NCBI RefSeq assembly: GCF_023973825.1
Contig: NC_090123.1
Location: forward strand, 626,001-690,000
Length of the DNA: 64,000 bases
Source of the DNA: Plasmodium brasilianum
Lineage: Eukaryota; Apicomplexa; Aconoidasida; Haemosporida; Plasmodiidae
Reading direction: 5' to 3'
Shown: in pieces, positions 11,487 through 23,102 of the stretch
Numbering within the stretch: the first letter of the stretch is position 1
Layout of the letters: each line of letters begins with the position of its first letter
Notes under the pieces: generated by a model
Seen by the model: the letters and a program-made list of their open reading frames with translations, nothing else
Told to the model about the DNA's origin: nothing
The model's database searches: none
Program-made: the position numbers and the translations under genes

Positions 11487-13069
11487 TATTTTTTATCTTA
11501 TAATATAACAAGGAGAAAAATTATAAAATAAAGATACGAATTTCTAGGAGGGTTTTTTTCAGAAAATGTCAAATTGTAGGAGAAAAAACTACATGGAAAA
11601 AATAGAATTGCGGGAATAGAAAATGGGTATGGAAAATTTAAAGTCAATTTAAAAGTGATTAAATAATAAGATTAAAATGATGAATTACATTTTGGTAAAA
11701 ACTTGAAGAAGCGAACATAAATATAGTACGTACCATTTTGAAAAGAAGAAAATTTTTTTTTTTTGTATTTGTTTACTTATCTGTAAAATTATGGATGAGA
11801 GTAGAAATACATTTCTTTTGTGTGGTCAGTAGTTTATGTCATAATATAATGTTCTTAAATTTTTTCATATATGACCCTTCTATAGCGTTAGATGAAACGT
11901 GTACATATATATATTTGTGCGTATGTTCGTACGTATGTTTGGACATATGATGTATGTATTTTTATGCAAATGCTCTTTTCCATATCAACATTTTGAATAT
12001 TTAAAATAATTTTTTTTAACATAATGGATTGTAGATATTATATTATCACCTTTTAATATAACTTGAAATAGCTACAAAATTTCAAGTCAAAGTTTAGATC
12101 TTAATGAAGTTATGATAATTTATGGTACAAAAATATAACGTCATGACTCGGTCATTAAGTTGTTTGTTCGATTTAGTATTTTTAACATCTCACCATTTTG
12201 TACCCCTTCTCCACCTGATGCTTTGACATAGGATAATTCTTTATTTTAATGTGTTATTTGTTTTGCTTTTATTTGTTTTATTCCAAATTAGTTTATTTCG
12301 ATTAATTTTTATTTTTTGCTGATCAACACGATCGAAGGGAAGTTTGTCAATATATTTAGTTCATTATATAACTGCGCTTTCTCCTTCCATTTTTTAAAAC
12401 CGGCAAAATTTATGTAAAGCACAAATGTGTGTAGCATTTCAGGAGGGAAGCAATTCATTAATATGGAAACAGAAACGCGACAAGAGAAACTTTGCCAGAT
12501 TCGCAAAATTTAAAAAATATGAAAAATTCGAAAAATTTGGAAAGAATAAAAAATTCGCAAAATAATTCCCATGTCATGTTTTTTCTTATTACATTTTTAC
12601 AAATAAAAATTTCCAAGAAAAATTTTGGAAGGAGAGATGAGAAACTCACCTTTTCCTCGTTTCCAATTAACATTCTTTTAAATGGCGTTCTTAAGGTGGA
12701 AATTGTGTTTGCGTGCATGCGCATATAATACACATATATATGTACATACGCATAAGTATATGTAATTCATACACACATAAATACGTCCTTTATACACGTA
12801 TTTTGTGAGAAGAAAAAAAAAAAAAAGATAAGCGCGACCGTAATACCGTCTTCTACTGTTTGTCCATACGATGAATTGTCAAATTTTTTTTTGGATTTAT
12901 AATTCACGCATGGGGAAAATGTACAAGCACACAGTTCATATTATTATTTATATATCTATTCGTTTATTTATTTTATTTTATTTTTTTATCGTCAGTTTTT
13001 CCAGAAATAACTATACATATTTCAATATCATATTTTTTCTTTCTTTTTCATTGGCAATTTTATGTGAAT

Positions 13070-13100
<31 letters not shown>

Positions 13101-13358
13101 CTTTTTTTGCTAAATTCTAATGATTTGTTTTGAATAGAACATAAAATGAAATTAATAAAATAAACAATAAAATAAAATGAAATAACATAGTACAACATTC
13201 TTTCGTAACACAGGTAATATGGATATATTCGTATAGGCTAATAGGAAGCAATATTAGCACAGCCTTGTTTACTACATAAACATATATATGTACATTTACG
13301 TATTCATACACAAACACATACGCGTAATTTCCGCTATGAAAATACTACACACTATCGG

Positions 13359-14699
13359 TTATTCTCCTTCGCCCTCATTTTTCTCTTTTTGGTTTCTCAG
13401 AGATTTTCTCTTAACCCTTCCAGGTCTACCACCCCCATAAGGTGAAGTCGTCGAAAAGTCGATGTGTTTTTCTGAGTCCACACGTACTAAGAAAGATGGA
13501 ATGTCTACCATTTGTTTACCAACTCTTATATGTCTTTGTCTAATTAATACCCTAGCATGATGTACAGATTTTGCTAATCCCAGTTTAAATACTTTTGTTT
13601 GCAGTCGTCTTTCTAATAACTTGGGTAAAGTCAATCCTAACACATAATCTAACTTTTCTTCATTCTCACCTAATAATCCTTGACGTACCATTCTTCTTAA
13701 TAATGCCTCTCCTTGGAAAATTCTTTTCGGGCTTTTCTCTTCTAATGTTAATAAATACCTTGCTGCTGAACGGATCTTGGCCAGTAAGTACTGAACTCTG
13801 TAAAAAAAAAAAAAAGAAATGAAAAACGAAAAGATGTAAAGAAAAAAATACGAAAAAAAATTTGGAAAAAAATAAAGAAAATTTAATTTTAATTTCAATT
13901 TTAATTTCAATTTTCATCTCAATATTCATCTCAATATTCATCTCAATATTCATCTCAATATTCATCAAAATTTCAATATAAAACAAATGTGCATCTAAAA
14001 ATGGCTAATTTGCTGGCACATTATACCACGTTGTAAAAGAGGAAAAATGAACGTGTAACCGTAATATTAAACATTTTACCATGCTACACAGTATCAAGAG
14101 TGTGGCTATTTATCTACTGTTAATAATATATTATATTTCATAATTATTAATATAGAGAAGAAAAAATAAACAAAATAGGAAACAACTCTATACTATATTT
14201 ATTAAAATACATACCTCCATATTTCTCTCTTGTTCTTAAGACCATACTCCCCGATTAATTTCAGTTCCTGATCTAAACGTTCCTACGGTGATAAGATAAG
14301 ATTAGGAGAATGAATAACATATTTGATACGTGAAAAAAAAAAAGAAAAAAAAGGTCCCCCAATAAGAATATATATATGTCTATAACTATCTATATATATA
14401 TGTACGGATTACATTCCGCCTCATTTAGGATAAAATGAATTATAAAAAAGGGGGCAATGAAAACACTACGAATGGAATACGGTACACGTAATAGCAAAAA
14501 GCTCGTACAGGAGGTGTTAACATAATTTATAATATATGGGATAAAATAAATGGAAATATGTACATAATACATACATACATACATATATGCGTACGTATGC
14601 ATATGTTTAAGTGTTTTTTTTTTTTTTTTTTTTTACTTTCTCAAAGGGACGCTTTGGGTTTCTTGCAGTTTTGGAATAATTTCTGTAACTCTTTGGCAT
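13359..14699 (-). CDS. RPS9: 40S ribosomal protein S9
   Basis: Small-subunit ribosomal protein (uS4 family) that binds 18S rRNA near the decoding and entry site. Three minus-strand exons: 14637-14699 ([18 protein letters not shown]...), 14215-14282 ([18 protein letters not shown]...) and 13359-13797, giving 189 aa, the usual eukaryotic size. Phases are 0 and 2; exon 2 ends AG and exon 3 begins A, rebuilding the Arg of [12 protein letters not shown]. The S4 RNA-binding domain is clear in exon 3 ([20 protein letters not shown], then [19 protein letters not shown]). The tail is basic with [16 protein letters not shown]. Acceptors are CCGTAG and TTTTACAG. The intron 2 side has the repeated ATTCATCTCAAT motif near 13915-13965. 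Confidence 0.96.
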
Positions 14700-15405
14700 C
14701 TTCTATTTTTTAATTTTCTAAAATGTAATTATATGCAATTTCAGGTACTAAAAACGTATGTTTTTCTCTTTTCTTTTTTTTCTCTTTTCTATTGTTTTAT
14801 AATTTGTTATCTTTATATTATAAATTTTGCTCTTATTGAAACTTCTGATCCTTCTCAGAACTTTCACGATTTTTATAATATTTACAATTTTTGCAATATT
14901 TACAATTTTTGCAATATTTACAATTTTTGCAATATTTACAATTTTTGCAATATTTACAATTTTTGCAATATTTACAATTTTTGCAATATTTACAATTTTT
15001 GCAATATTTACAATTTTTTTTTTTTTTCTTCTGCAACCTATATTTTTGCTTCAATATATTTTATATTTTTATTTTTTTTCTTTGCAAATTAGAAGCTTCA
15101 AAAAACTGTTGTGCATATTTGGGAAGTTCAATTGGTAGTATACATAATATATAAACATGTTATATATACATGTACTTAAATATAATACGAACATGTTATA
15201 TGTATATATATATATATATGAGTACAAGGTGTACTTAATTTTTATTTGCTCATAAAATGTACATTAGGTATATAATATATAATATATGGGATAAAAATTG
15301 AACGCTATTTTTTGCTTCCGTGTCAAATTTGTACGCACCGAACTGCTTATATATATTAATGAATAAGTGTAAGGGGAGCTAAATATTTTATCTATACATG
15401 CATTA

Positions 15406-15436
<31 letters not shown>

Positions 15437-16157
15437 TACATATATAGTATGAATAGTATTTGTTATTTTTGGTACTAGTGAAAAGTTGCATATTTAAAGA
15501 ATAAGCATACAAAAATAAAACACCAAATCTTACGTGAAATACGATTACTATTTAAGAAGTCAAAGATTTAGCGTTTTCTATTTTAAGAAATATACATTAT
15601 ATTAAAATTAAGAATACTCTATAATTTTTTTCTTATTTTATCTTAAGGCTGTTATTTTTTTTTTTTTTTTCTGTATATTTCCTGTTCTTCTCCCTTTTGA
15701 TCACTCTATATTCGTACTATCACTATTTCCGAATCATGGTGTAAAAAATTGACTTTATGATGGGTTGGTACGTACATATGTGTATAAATATACATGCATA
15801 CATATATGTGCACTTAATTTTTTTTTTAAAGAGTTATTATCCTTTTAATTTTAGTCCTTTTAACTCTGTATGTTCACCAAGTGAGTTTCACAAGAACAAT
15901 TTTGAGAAAAAGGGTAAGAAAAACAAAAAAATTGTAAATCGCAAATGTAAATTTTTTACGCTCACCTCTTTGTTTTATATTATTTTGTTTCCTTTTTTTT
16001 TTTTTTTTTACAAAATTGAGGTAAATTTCATTCCTTTCGTGAAAAAAATTATGAACACGCAAGAAAAAAAAAAAACATATATTTAAAAATAAAATAAAGA
16101 GAAAGTGTAAAGCAACAAAGTGATAGGGATAAAGTGACCAAGAGAAAAAGCTTTGCT
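14700..16157. other. Intergenic between divergent RPS9 and the 16158 gene
   Basis: Shared upstream region of two divergent genes. Holds an 18-bp tandem repeat (14881-15016), a (TA)n near 15400-15430 and poly-T runs. The ORFs seen here are products of the repeat and of poly-T. No gene supported. Confidence 0.55.
14881..15016. repeat. 18-bp tandem repeat, 7 copies plus partial
   Basis: Unit TTTACAATTTTTGCAATA, starting at 14881, 14899, 14917, 14935, 14953, 14971 and 14989, then a partial copy running into poly-T. The copies are essentially identical, indicating recent expansion. It lies about 180 bp upstream of the RPS9 start codon, in the divergent promoter region. The unit length is divisible by three, so it stays open in several frames and mimics a coding repeat. 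Confidence 0.9.
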
Positions 16158-17975
16158 ATGATTATATATCCAAATAATAGTGTCATTCTGTTGGTTTTAA
16201 TTCCCTTTTTTTTTTTTTTTTGTAAATTAAAAATAGCAAAAAGCTCACTACATTATTATTACAAAAAAGTACACACAGTTGCTGAGAATGGAAAGAATAG
16301 AAATAATAATGTGTATGGTATTATTCAACGCAAAAAGAATTTAACACATAAATTATTCTTTTTGAAAAAAGAGAAAAACGTCAATCATTTTTTTAATTAT
16401 AATAAAGACTTTGGAAATAAATTAATTAGTATACTTTCCATAAATCATAATGTAATTCTCTTAGATGAAAAGGATTCTAGCGTATTAACGAACGTAAATA
16501 TTAATAATGACTGTTTAAATGAGTTAATAGTCCCTTTTAAAGGGGCACACAGATTTACAAAATGCTACCTTTTTCATTTGAAGAGTGGCAATTTGTTATA
16601 TGAGGGCCTCGTGAACTCCGAAAAGAAGGAGGATGGGGAAGGTGGAACAATGAGAAATGGAAGTAATACAAATGGAATTAATACCAATGGAAGTAATACC
16701 AATGGAAGTAATACCAATGGAAGTAATACCAATGGAAGTAATACCAATGGAAGTAATACCAATGGAAGTAATACCAATGGAAGTAATACAAATGGAATTA
16801 ATACCAATGGAAGTAATACAAATGGAAGTAATACAAATAGAAGTAATACAAATGGAAGTAATACAAATGGAAGTAATACAAATGGAAGTAATACAAATGG
16901 AAGTAATACAAATGGAAGTAATACAAATGGAAGTAATACAAATGGAAGTAATACAAATGGAAGTAATACAAATGGAAGTAATACAAATGGAAGTAATACA
17001 AATGGAAGTAATACAAATGGAAGTAATACAAATGGAATTAATACCAATGGAAGTAATACCAATGGAAGTAATACCAATGGAAATAGTTCCCATCATAACA
17101 GTAGTGAAAGATGCTGTCCGCACTTGAGGCCCCCCCATATTGAAAGGTACATTAATCGGCAGCTTGTAAAACTAGCGAATGAACTTATAAGCATGAAAAA
17201 AATCTTTGAAAAAAGAGAAAAGCAAACACAGGGAGGTGATAGTAGTGATTATAGTTATACTAACCAAAGTAGCGATATTAACAACGTTAGTTGTGGTACC
17301 TGTGATGGCATGTGGTGGGACTTTTATATCAACAAAAAGGAGAAGCCACTGAAGTGCTTTGTTTATCTGGACCTCCCTGAAGGTACAGTAATGCTTAAGC
17401 CCAGAAAAATAAAAGATAAGAATTTTTTAATTTCTATTAATGCATTAAATGATATTAGAAGAAATAATAAGGATATATTAAAAAATATATATTTTAAAAA
17501 GTTTAATATAACATTTGATTATATATATAAAAATTGCAATTTTATAACTCTGTTAATTAATAAATTTATAGATCAGCCATATTTTATGAATGCATTTACA
17601 TTATTTTCATTATTATCATCTCTTTATATTATTAGTGATTCATTTTATCAAAGTTTTCTAATGTTGTTAAGTAGCGAAATAATATGGAATCCTATTATAT
17701 ATAACGCTTGGTGTAGTATATACCATACTACGTTACCACTAAAATTATTTATGATTAAGCAAACTTTTTCATATTCTAAGGTAGCTTTTGATTACCTAGT
17801 TGAACAAATAAGATCGAAGTTACTTCGTTTAGAAACGTCCTTAATTAACTCTTCTTTGAAAAGAAAAATTCTTGTAGATACTAGGAAGGAAAACACCTAT
17901 GATAGGAAAACGTTTGTTATAGCAACAGAAGACTATAGCGAGAGTGATAACGAAGGAGATTTTACTTACATTTAA
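16158..17975 (+). CDS. Predicted secreted/apicoplast membrane protein with (SNTNG)n repeats
   Basis: Not recognised by family. I chose the ATG at 16158; the frame extends upstream to a GTG that is not a eukaryotic start. The 605-aa product opens with a likely signal peptide (hydrophobic VILLVLIPFFFFFC, residues about 9-22) followed by a long K/N-rich segment. That is the two-part layout of an apicoplast leader, so plastid targeting is a reasonable inference. Residues about 168-309 are a pentapeptide array. The conserved part follows: CGTCDGMWWDFYIN near 378, VYLDLPEGTVMLKPRKI near 405, then two hydrophobic stretches (about 470-515, for example LFSLLSSLYIISDSF) and an amphipathic C-terminal region with LPLKLFMIKQTF. 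The tail is acidic (YSESDNEGDFTYI). It is divergently arranged with RPS9. It could be a plastid membrane protein; function is unknown. Confidence 0.85.
   Translation: MIIYPNNSVILLVLIPFFFFFCKLKIAKSSLHYYYKKVHTVAENGKNRNNNVYGIIQRKKNLTHKLFFLKKEKNVNHFFNYNKDFGNKLISILSINHNVILLDEKDSSVLTNVNINNDCLNELIVPFKGAHRFTKCYLFHLKSGNLLYEGLVNSEKKEDGEGGTMRNGSNTNGINTNGSNTNGSNTNGSNTNGSNTNGSNTNGSNTNGSNTNGINTNGSNTNGSNTNRSNTNGSNTNGSNTNGSNTNGSNTNGSNTNGSNTNGSNTNGSNTNGSNTNGSNTNGSNTNGSNTNGINTNGSNTNGSNTNGNSSHHNSSERCCPHLRPPHIERYINRQLVKLANELISMKKIFEKREKQTQGGDSSDYSYTNQSSDINNVSCGTCDGMWWDFYINKKEKPLKCFVYLDLPEGTVMLKPRKIKDKNFLISINALNDIRRNNKDILKNIYFKKFNITFDYIYKNCNFITLLINKFIDQPYFMNAFTLFSLLSSLYIISDSFYQSFLMLLSSEIIWNPIIYNAWCSIYHTTLPLKLFMIKQTFSYSKVAFDYLVEQIRSKLLRLETSLINSSLKRKILVDTRKENTYDRKTFVIATEDYSESDNEGDFTYI
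16660..17084 (+). repeat. 15-bp coding repeat (SNTNG), about 28 copies
   Basis: Unit GGAAGTAATACAAAT with a subtype GGAAGTAATACCAAT and GGAATTAATAC variants, encoding Gly-Ser/Ile-Asn-Thr-Asn. Copies with the ACC spelling flank a central block of ACA copies. This implies block duplication rather than single-unit drift. The array lies inside the 16158-17975 gene and is open in all frames on both strands. Confidence 0.95.
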
Positions 17976-20265
17976 AAGGGGGGGGGAGAAAAAAGGAAGG
18001 AGAGGGAAGAGTGAGAGGAAAATAAAGTGTATATATAAAGTGGACATATAAAAAGCATATTGGAGCTTAGGAGTGGAATTACCCTCGACAGTATCAACCG
18101 CGATAGCAACGAATGCATAAATGAACATAGGTATAGTTATATATTTATCATGGTATATCATAGGAAGTTTTCCTTTGTTAAAAATTTTGAGTGACCTTTT
18201 TTAATATATATATATTTTTTTTTTGTTAATATTTTTGCCTATTTTTCAGTTATTTCATTTTTCACGTACATTAAAATTCTCTCATTTGTTGTGCATATTT
18301 TAAAGTTATTACATATTTTTGCTAATTTAATTTTATAATCTGTTATGCTTATTTCAAATATTATTTTATTATTTTTATCTTATTTATTTTATTTTTTTCG
18401 TATTATTACATTGCACTTCCTTCCGTATGTATACAAATATTATAATTTTACCAAGCAGAATGCGTGTATATATTAATTAATCTACAATGAATGAATATTT
18501 TCTTTTAAGAATTTAAATTAAAAAAAAAAAAAAATTATTCTGGCAGAAGAGGTTCTTATGGATATATATATGTACAAATATATTCATGGTCAAGTGGGTA
18601 TGCAGTAGTCACTACAAGAATGTAAGCATGTTATTAGTATGTGGGGGGATGATCGGAAGGTACATCAACTGGATGCTTTTGTTCGTTCACGTTAAGAAGA
18701 AAAAAAAGAAATAAAACAAAGCAGAGTAAAAGAAAATAAAAAATATAAACAAAACAAAACAGAACAAAACATGAGTTGTAACACTCTATGCATCACTTTT
18801 GCAAACATCTTCGACTAAGGATCAAAAAAAGAAATTGTATTAAAAGTAAAACAGAGAGAAGAGATAAATTTTCCAAAACTAAAAATTTTGAGAATAAATA
18901 AATTTCATGCGCGTTAAGAACCATAAAAACAGTCAAAAGATATGATACAAAAAATACTTTACCATCGTCAATTTTTGTTCTTTTCATAAATATGAGAGAG
19001 TAAAATAAAATTGCACACAAACACTACGTTTATTTATGTTATTGTCTACTTTAATTTGTTATTCGTAATTTGTAAACAAGTTGTACGTTACGTAGGGTAC
19101 TTGACCTTTTTCAGCTGTTCTATTTGTTCTCTTTTTTTTCAATTTGAAAACATAACCTCCTCAATTAAAAATATAAAGTAAAAAATATATAAGGTGAACA
19201 AAATACAAAATAAAATAAAGGGGCTTCCTTTATTATGATACTTTCAAAAATTAAAAATGATCCATTTGTTCTTTTAATTTATTAAAAAAAAAAAAAAATG
19301 AGCAAACGTTAGAACATAGGCTGGTGTAGTAATGAATATAACAATAAAGGGATCGCAGATGCAAATACCAGCTATTCTGCTAGAAATAATAATAGTACTT
19401 GAATATATTATAATATTATCAAAAAAAAATAAAAAAAATAAAAATAGAGAATACAAAAAAATATATGGAAAAAATGTAGAAAAGATGAGGAAAAAATAAA
19501 GAAAATATAATAGGGGTTTTATGTTAATAATGTAAGCGATAAAGTACCCCAAATAATTAATAATAAAAACGCCATAGCCATGAAAAAGAACAAAAATGAC
19601 TTTTTTAATGAATATCAGAACTTCACAATTCCAATTAGAGAGCGATGTAAATAATATCAAAAGAATATAGTACATTTAAAAAAATATATGGTAAAAAACA
19701 TAATATTGAAAATTTACAGAATAGAAAATTGCTGATATTATCAAGTACAAAAATGCCCATATTATCAAGTACAAAAATGCCCATATTATCAAGTACTAAA
19801 TTGACGAGATAACAAAATATAAAAATGACGAGATAGCCAAATACAAAATTGAGAAAATAAAAAAATTGAGCCGTAATAATACAACATAATTCACAAAAGA
19901 CAAATATATGTTAGGATTACTATTAATAACAAAATTAAAATTCATTAAATCTTTGAAGTGATAGTAGTAATTTCTGCCTCTCCATTATGTGTGACATTGA
20001 AGTATCAAAATTATATGGACGAAATATTACATTTTTATTATCCTTTAAAATTTGTTGTTAAAAATTATTCGCATATATATGTAAGTGCATTAATTATTAG
20101 TATATATATATATGTATATCTCATCACTAGCAGCAGTATCAAATTTTTTGGGTAAAAAAAAATATATCATGAAATTTATACTTCCGTACGAGTATTTTTT
20201 TTTTTTTTTTAATCTTCGAAAAAAAAGTTGAGTTTATTTCTAGATTAACGTTCTATTTTACTGTA

Positions 20266-20297
<32 letters not shown>

Positions 20298-22371
20298 ATT
20301 TCTTAAAAATTTTACATTTTTGCAACTAACGCAAATGTACTTAAATATATATATATATAATACATATATGGCAAAAAATAGAGGAGGCGCTATTTCATAC
20401 AGATAAACATATATATATGATACATAAAAAAAAACACATATATATGCATACATATATAATGTATGAACGTCTGCATCATATTATAATTCTCTATATATGT
20501 TTACATATATGTTTACATATATGTTTATATATATGTACATAATATATTGTACATATATATATATTACATATTTATATTAATAGCCTTTAAAATAGAGAAT
20601 GCGAACAATAGAATAACATTTACATTATCAGTAACAAGCACTAGGGACGAAAAAAGATAGCTTTTAACATGTGTATATTTATTTCTACATTCGTACATCA
20701 TTATCATGTATTTTTGTTTATTCATATTTCTTTTTAGTGAGGTCATTAAAATTTTATTAATTTTATGTATTCATGATTACATTTTTGTATCAATTGCATA
20801 TAACCAGGCAATAGTAAAAAATAAATTTTAATATACAATTTATTATTTAAAATTTTTAATTTATATTTTAGCACCATAAATTTTCACGTTTAGTTATTTT
20901 TTCTTACATATTTATACGTATACTTATATACGTTAGATTTAGGTGGGTTTTAATTTTCTTTTTAAGCGTTTATTCTTACCATTTTTATTAAACCATAGAA
21001 AAAGGGTTTAAAAATAATTGATGAATATAACTCATCTTAACATGTAGTTTTTTCATCTTACGTTTTGCTAATACTTAAATGCTCAAAAAAGTAAGAACAT
21101 TTTATTATTATTATTATTATTTCGGTATTTTTAAGAACAAATACTTTTATATTTTTTTATACGTATACAAAAATACATGTAAAATTGTATACATACTTCA
21201 TATAATTTTATTTTTTTATTTCCCCCACCCATGTATATAATTTACCATGGATTTAATAATGCAGTAAAACATAAATATACGTACATATACATATATATAT
21301 ACATATATATATATATATTTAAATACATTTTTCAAATTTTTTTTAAATATTTCCCCCGTTGCTTATTTTTAAATATATAAAATATATAATATATATATAA
21401 ATACGTGAATACATTTATATAAATAAATACATATGTATATATATTATTATATGTAGAGAGCTTAAGATTTTCATATTAAATTTTTTTAATATGTATTATG
21501 GTTTCATTTAAAGAGTGAAAAATATAACGGAATAATAAAGTCGTCTTTTTCCTTATTCTGCCAAAAAAAAAAAAAAAAAGAAAAAAAAAAGATTTATTCT
21601 TACATTATATTAATTATCTAGATAGTTTCATATTCTTTATAAAAATATATATAATAAATATAAAATGTAAAAAAAAAAAAAAAAAAACACTCAGAAGGGG
21701 GGGGAAGGTATATATATGTATATATTATATAAATTACCATTTATAAGGGGAAAAAAGAAAAATTTCGTAAAATTATTGTGAAGTATATATTTATATATTA
21801 TTCTTACATGTTCCAGTGAATATACATATATAACGTTTGTGATATTTTGTACTTATGTATATATATATATATATATATATATTAAAAGTATTACATAATT
21901 TTTTAATACTTAAATTTCGTGATTCGAAATTTTTTTTTTTTTTTATATATATTAACTTAAATATATATGTTTACGGATGAATACGGATATATATATAAGT
22001 TTATATATTACGCTTATATTTTATTTTTGCGAATTTTATCTGAAAGTATACGGTAGTAGGTAACACTTCATAAATAGATCTTTCAAATTAATTTGATATA
22101 AATATGTTTAAATTTTTAAACATGTTACTTGTTTTATTTTTATGTATTTTTTTTTTTTTTTTTTTTTTTTTGTTTCAGTTATTCTTTTTTTATATTTTAT
22201 CACACTAATTAAAATTAGACTGCTTTCCATTAAGTAGAAATAATATATATATAATATATGATATATATTTAGACAGCTTTACACCAAGGCATATATACGA
22301 AGATGTAAATATATATATATAATTACGCATATATAAGTATGCATATATAGATACGCATATATGAATGCGCT

Positions 22372-22402
<31 letters not shown>

Positions 22403-23036
22403 ACATACTTATGGGAAATCTTCACGTACATATTTTAATTTGCATTGTACATATTATCCTATCGTTTTATTTATTTCCCCATTTTTTTTTTATAATATTT
22501 TTCCTTAATCTTTTTTTATACCTTTTTACACCTTTTTATACCTTTTATAGCATTTTTCATTTTTTTAAAAATTGTAGCGTCATTTTTTTATGATGAAAAG
22601 AGAAAAATATGGAAACGTAATTTTTCCTCTTTTTAATTAACCATTTTTCGCACTCTACATTTAGCTTTTAGCTTTTCGCGTTTCTGTTTTATGTTCTATG
22701 CTTTATGTTCTACGTTCTATGTTTTACATTTTCATGTTATTTCATTTATTTCACTCCTATCAGTGTTAATATTCAATTTTTTTTTTTTTTTTTTTTTTAT
22801 GCTTATTACGTCTTGCTTTATTTTCTTATATTTATTTTCCCCATATTTTTAAATCACACATTATTTATTCCAAAATTTTGTAATATTTTTTATTTTTATT
22901 TTCAATTTTTTATAACCATATTATATTTAAATATTTTTATAACGTTAAATATAGTATTATATTTATTTCTCCTAATATATTTTTAATATTGCCACACCCC
23001 ATTTTTTTTTTTTATTTACTTCATTTTGTACCTGCC

Positions 23037-23073
<37 letters not shown>

Positions 23074-23102
23074 CTTGATAAATTCGCCACGAAATATATA
23101 TA
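17976..23102. other. 5.1-kb intergenic region, AT-rich
   Basis: Between two + strand genes; mainly the upstream and 5' leader region of the ELM2 gene. Contains many (TA)n, TATATG microsatellites and poly-T runs up to about 30 bases. Short TATCAAGTACAAAAATGCCCAT-type copies lie at 19738-19800. Islands of lower AT content (18039-18194, 18586-18714, 18793-19675) have open frames that I could not separate from chance; see rejected items. Confidence 0.5.

Larger units (their letters stand above)
10695..13358. other. Intergenic: PPM9 upstream region and RPS9 3' flank
   Basis: Begins with TACA/TATA microsatellites running into a long (TA)n, then poly-A and T-rich DNA. It contains inverted repeats at 11441-11486 and around 12061-12090 (ACTTGAAAT / ATTTCAAGT). 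The island 12300-12730 has lower AT content and open frames on the minus strand, discussed under rejected items. Otherwise no gene is supported. Confidence 0.5.

Noticed and set aside
12309..12733. Minus-strand frames in a lower-AT island, including TLRTPFKRMLIGNEEK before a strong AAG|GTGAGT donor and a 49-codon frame with LHTFVLYINFAGFKKW.
   Set aside because: The only available acceptor (GGCAAAG) puts the second piece in a different frame that stops after 16 codons, so the two coding-like parts cannot be joined. I recall PPM9 and RPS9 as adjacent in P. falciparum. Left as undecided.
16574..17138. Long antisense and shifted ORFs (up to 180 codons) over the SNTNG array.
   Set aside because: Shadows of a 15-bp repeat that is open in all six frames.
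18039..18194. 52-codon open frame just after the 16158-17975 gene (contains SGITLDSINRDSNECINE).
   Set aside because: No ATG at its start and no donor before the upstream stop codon that would join it to the gene; most likely 3' UTR in a lower-AT island.
18586..18714. 42-codon + strand ORF MVKWVCSSHYKNVSMLL... with one hydrophobic stretch.
   Set aside because: All three forward frames are open across this island, so the ORF is not informative by itself.
18793..19675. Hydrophobic minus-strand ORFs that look like membrane proteins.
   Set aside because: Composed mainly of F, I, L, Y and S as expected when A/T-rich DNA is read in a T-rich frame; no conserved motif, and trial splices gave only very short products.
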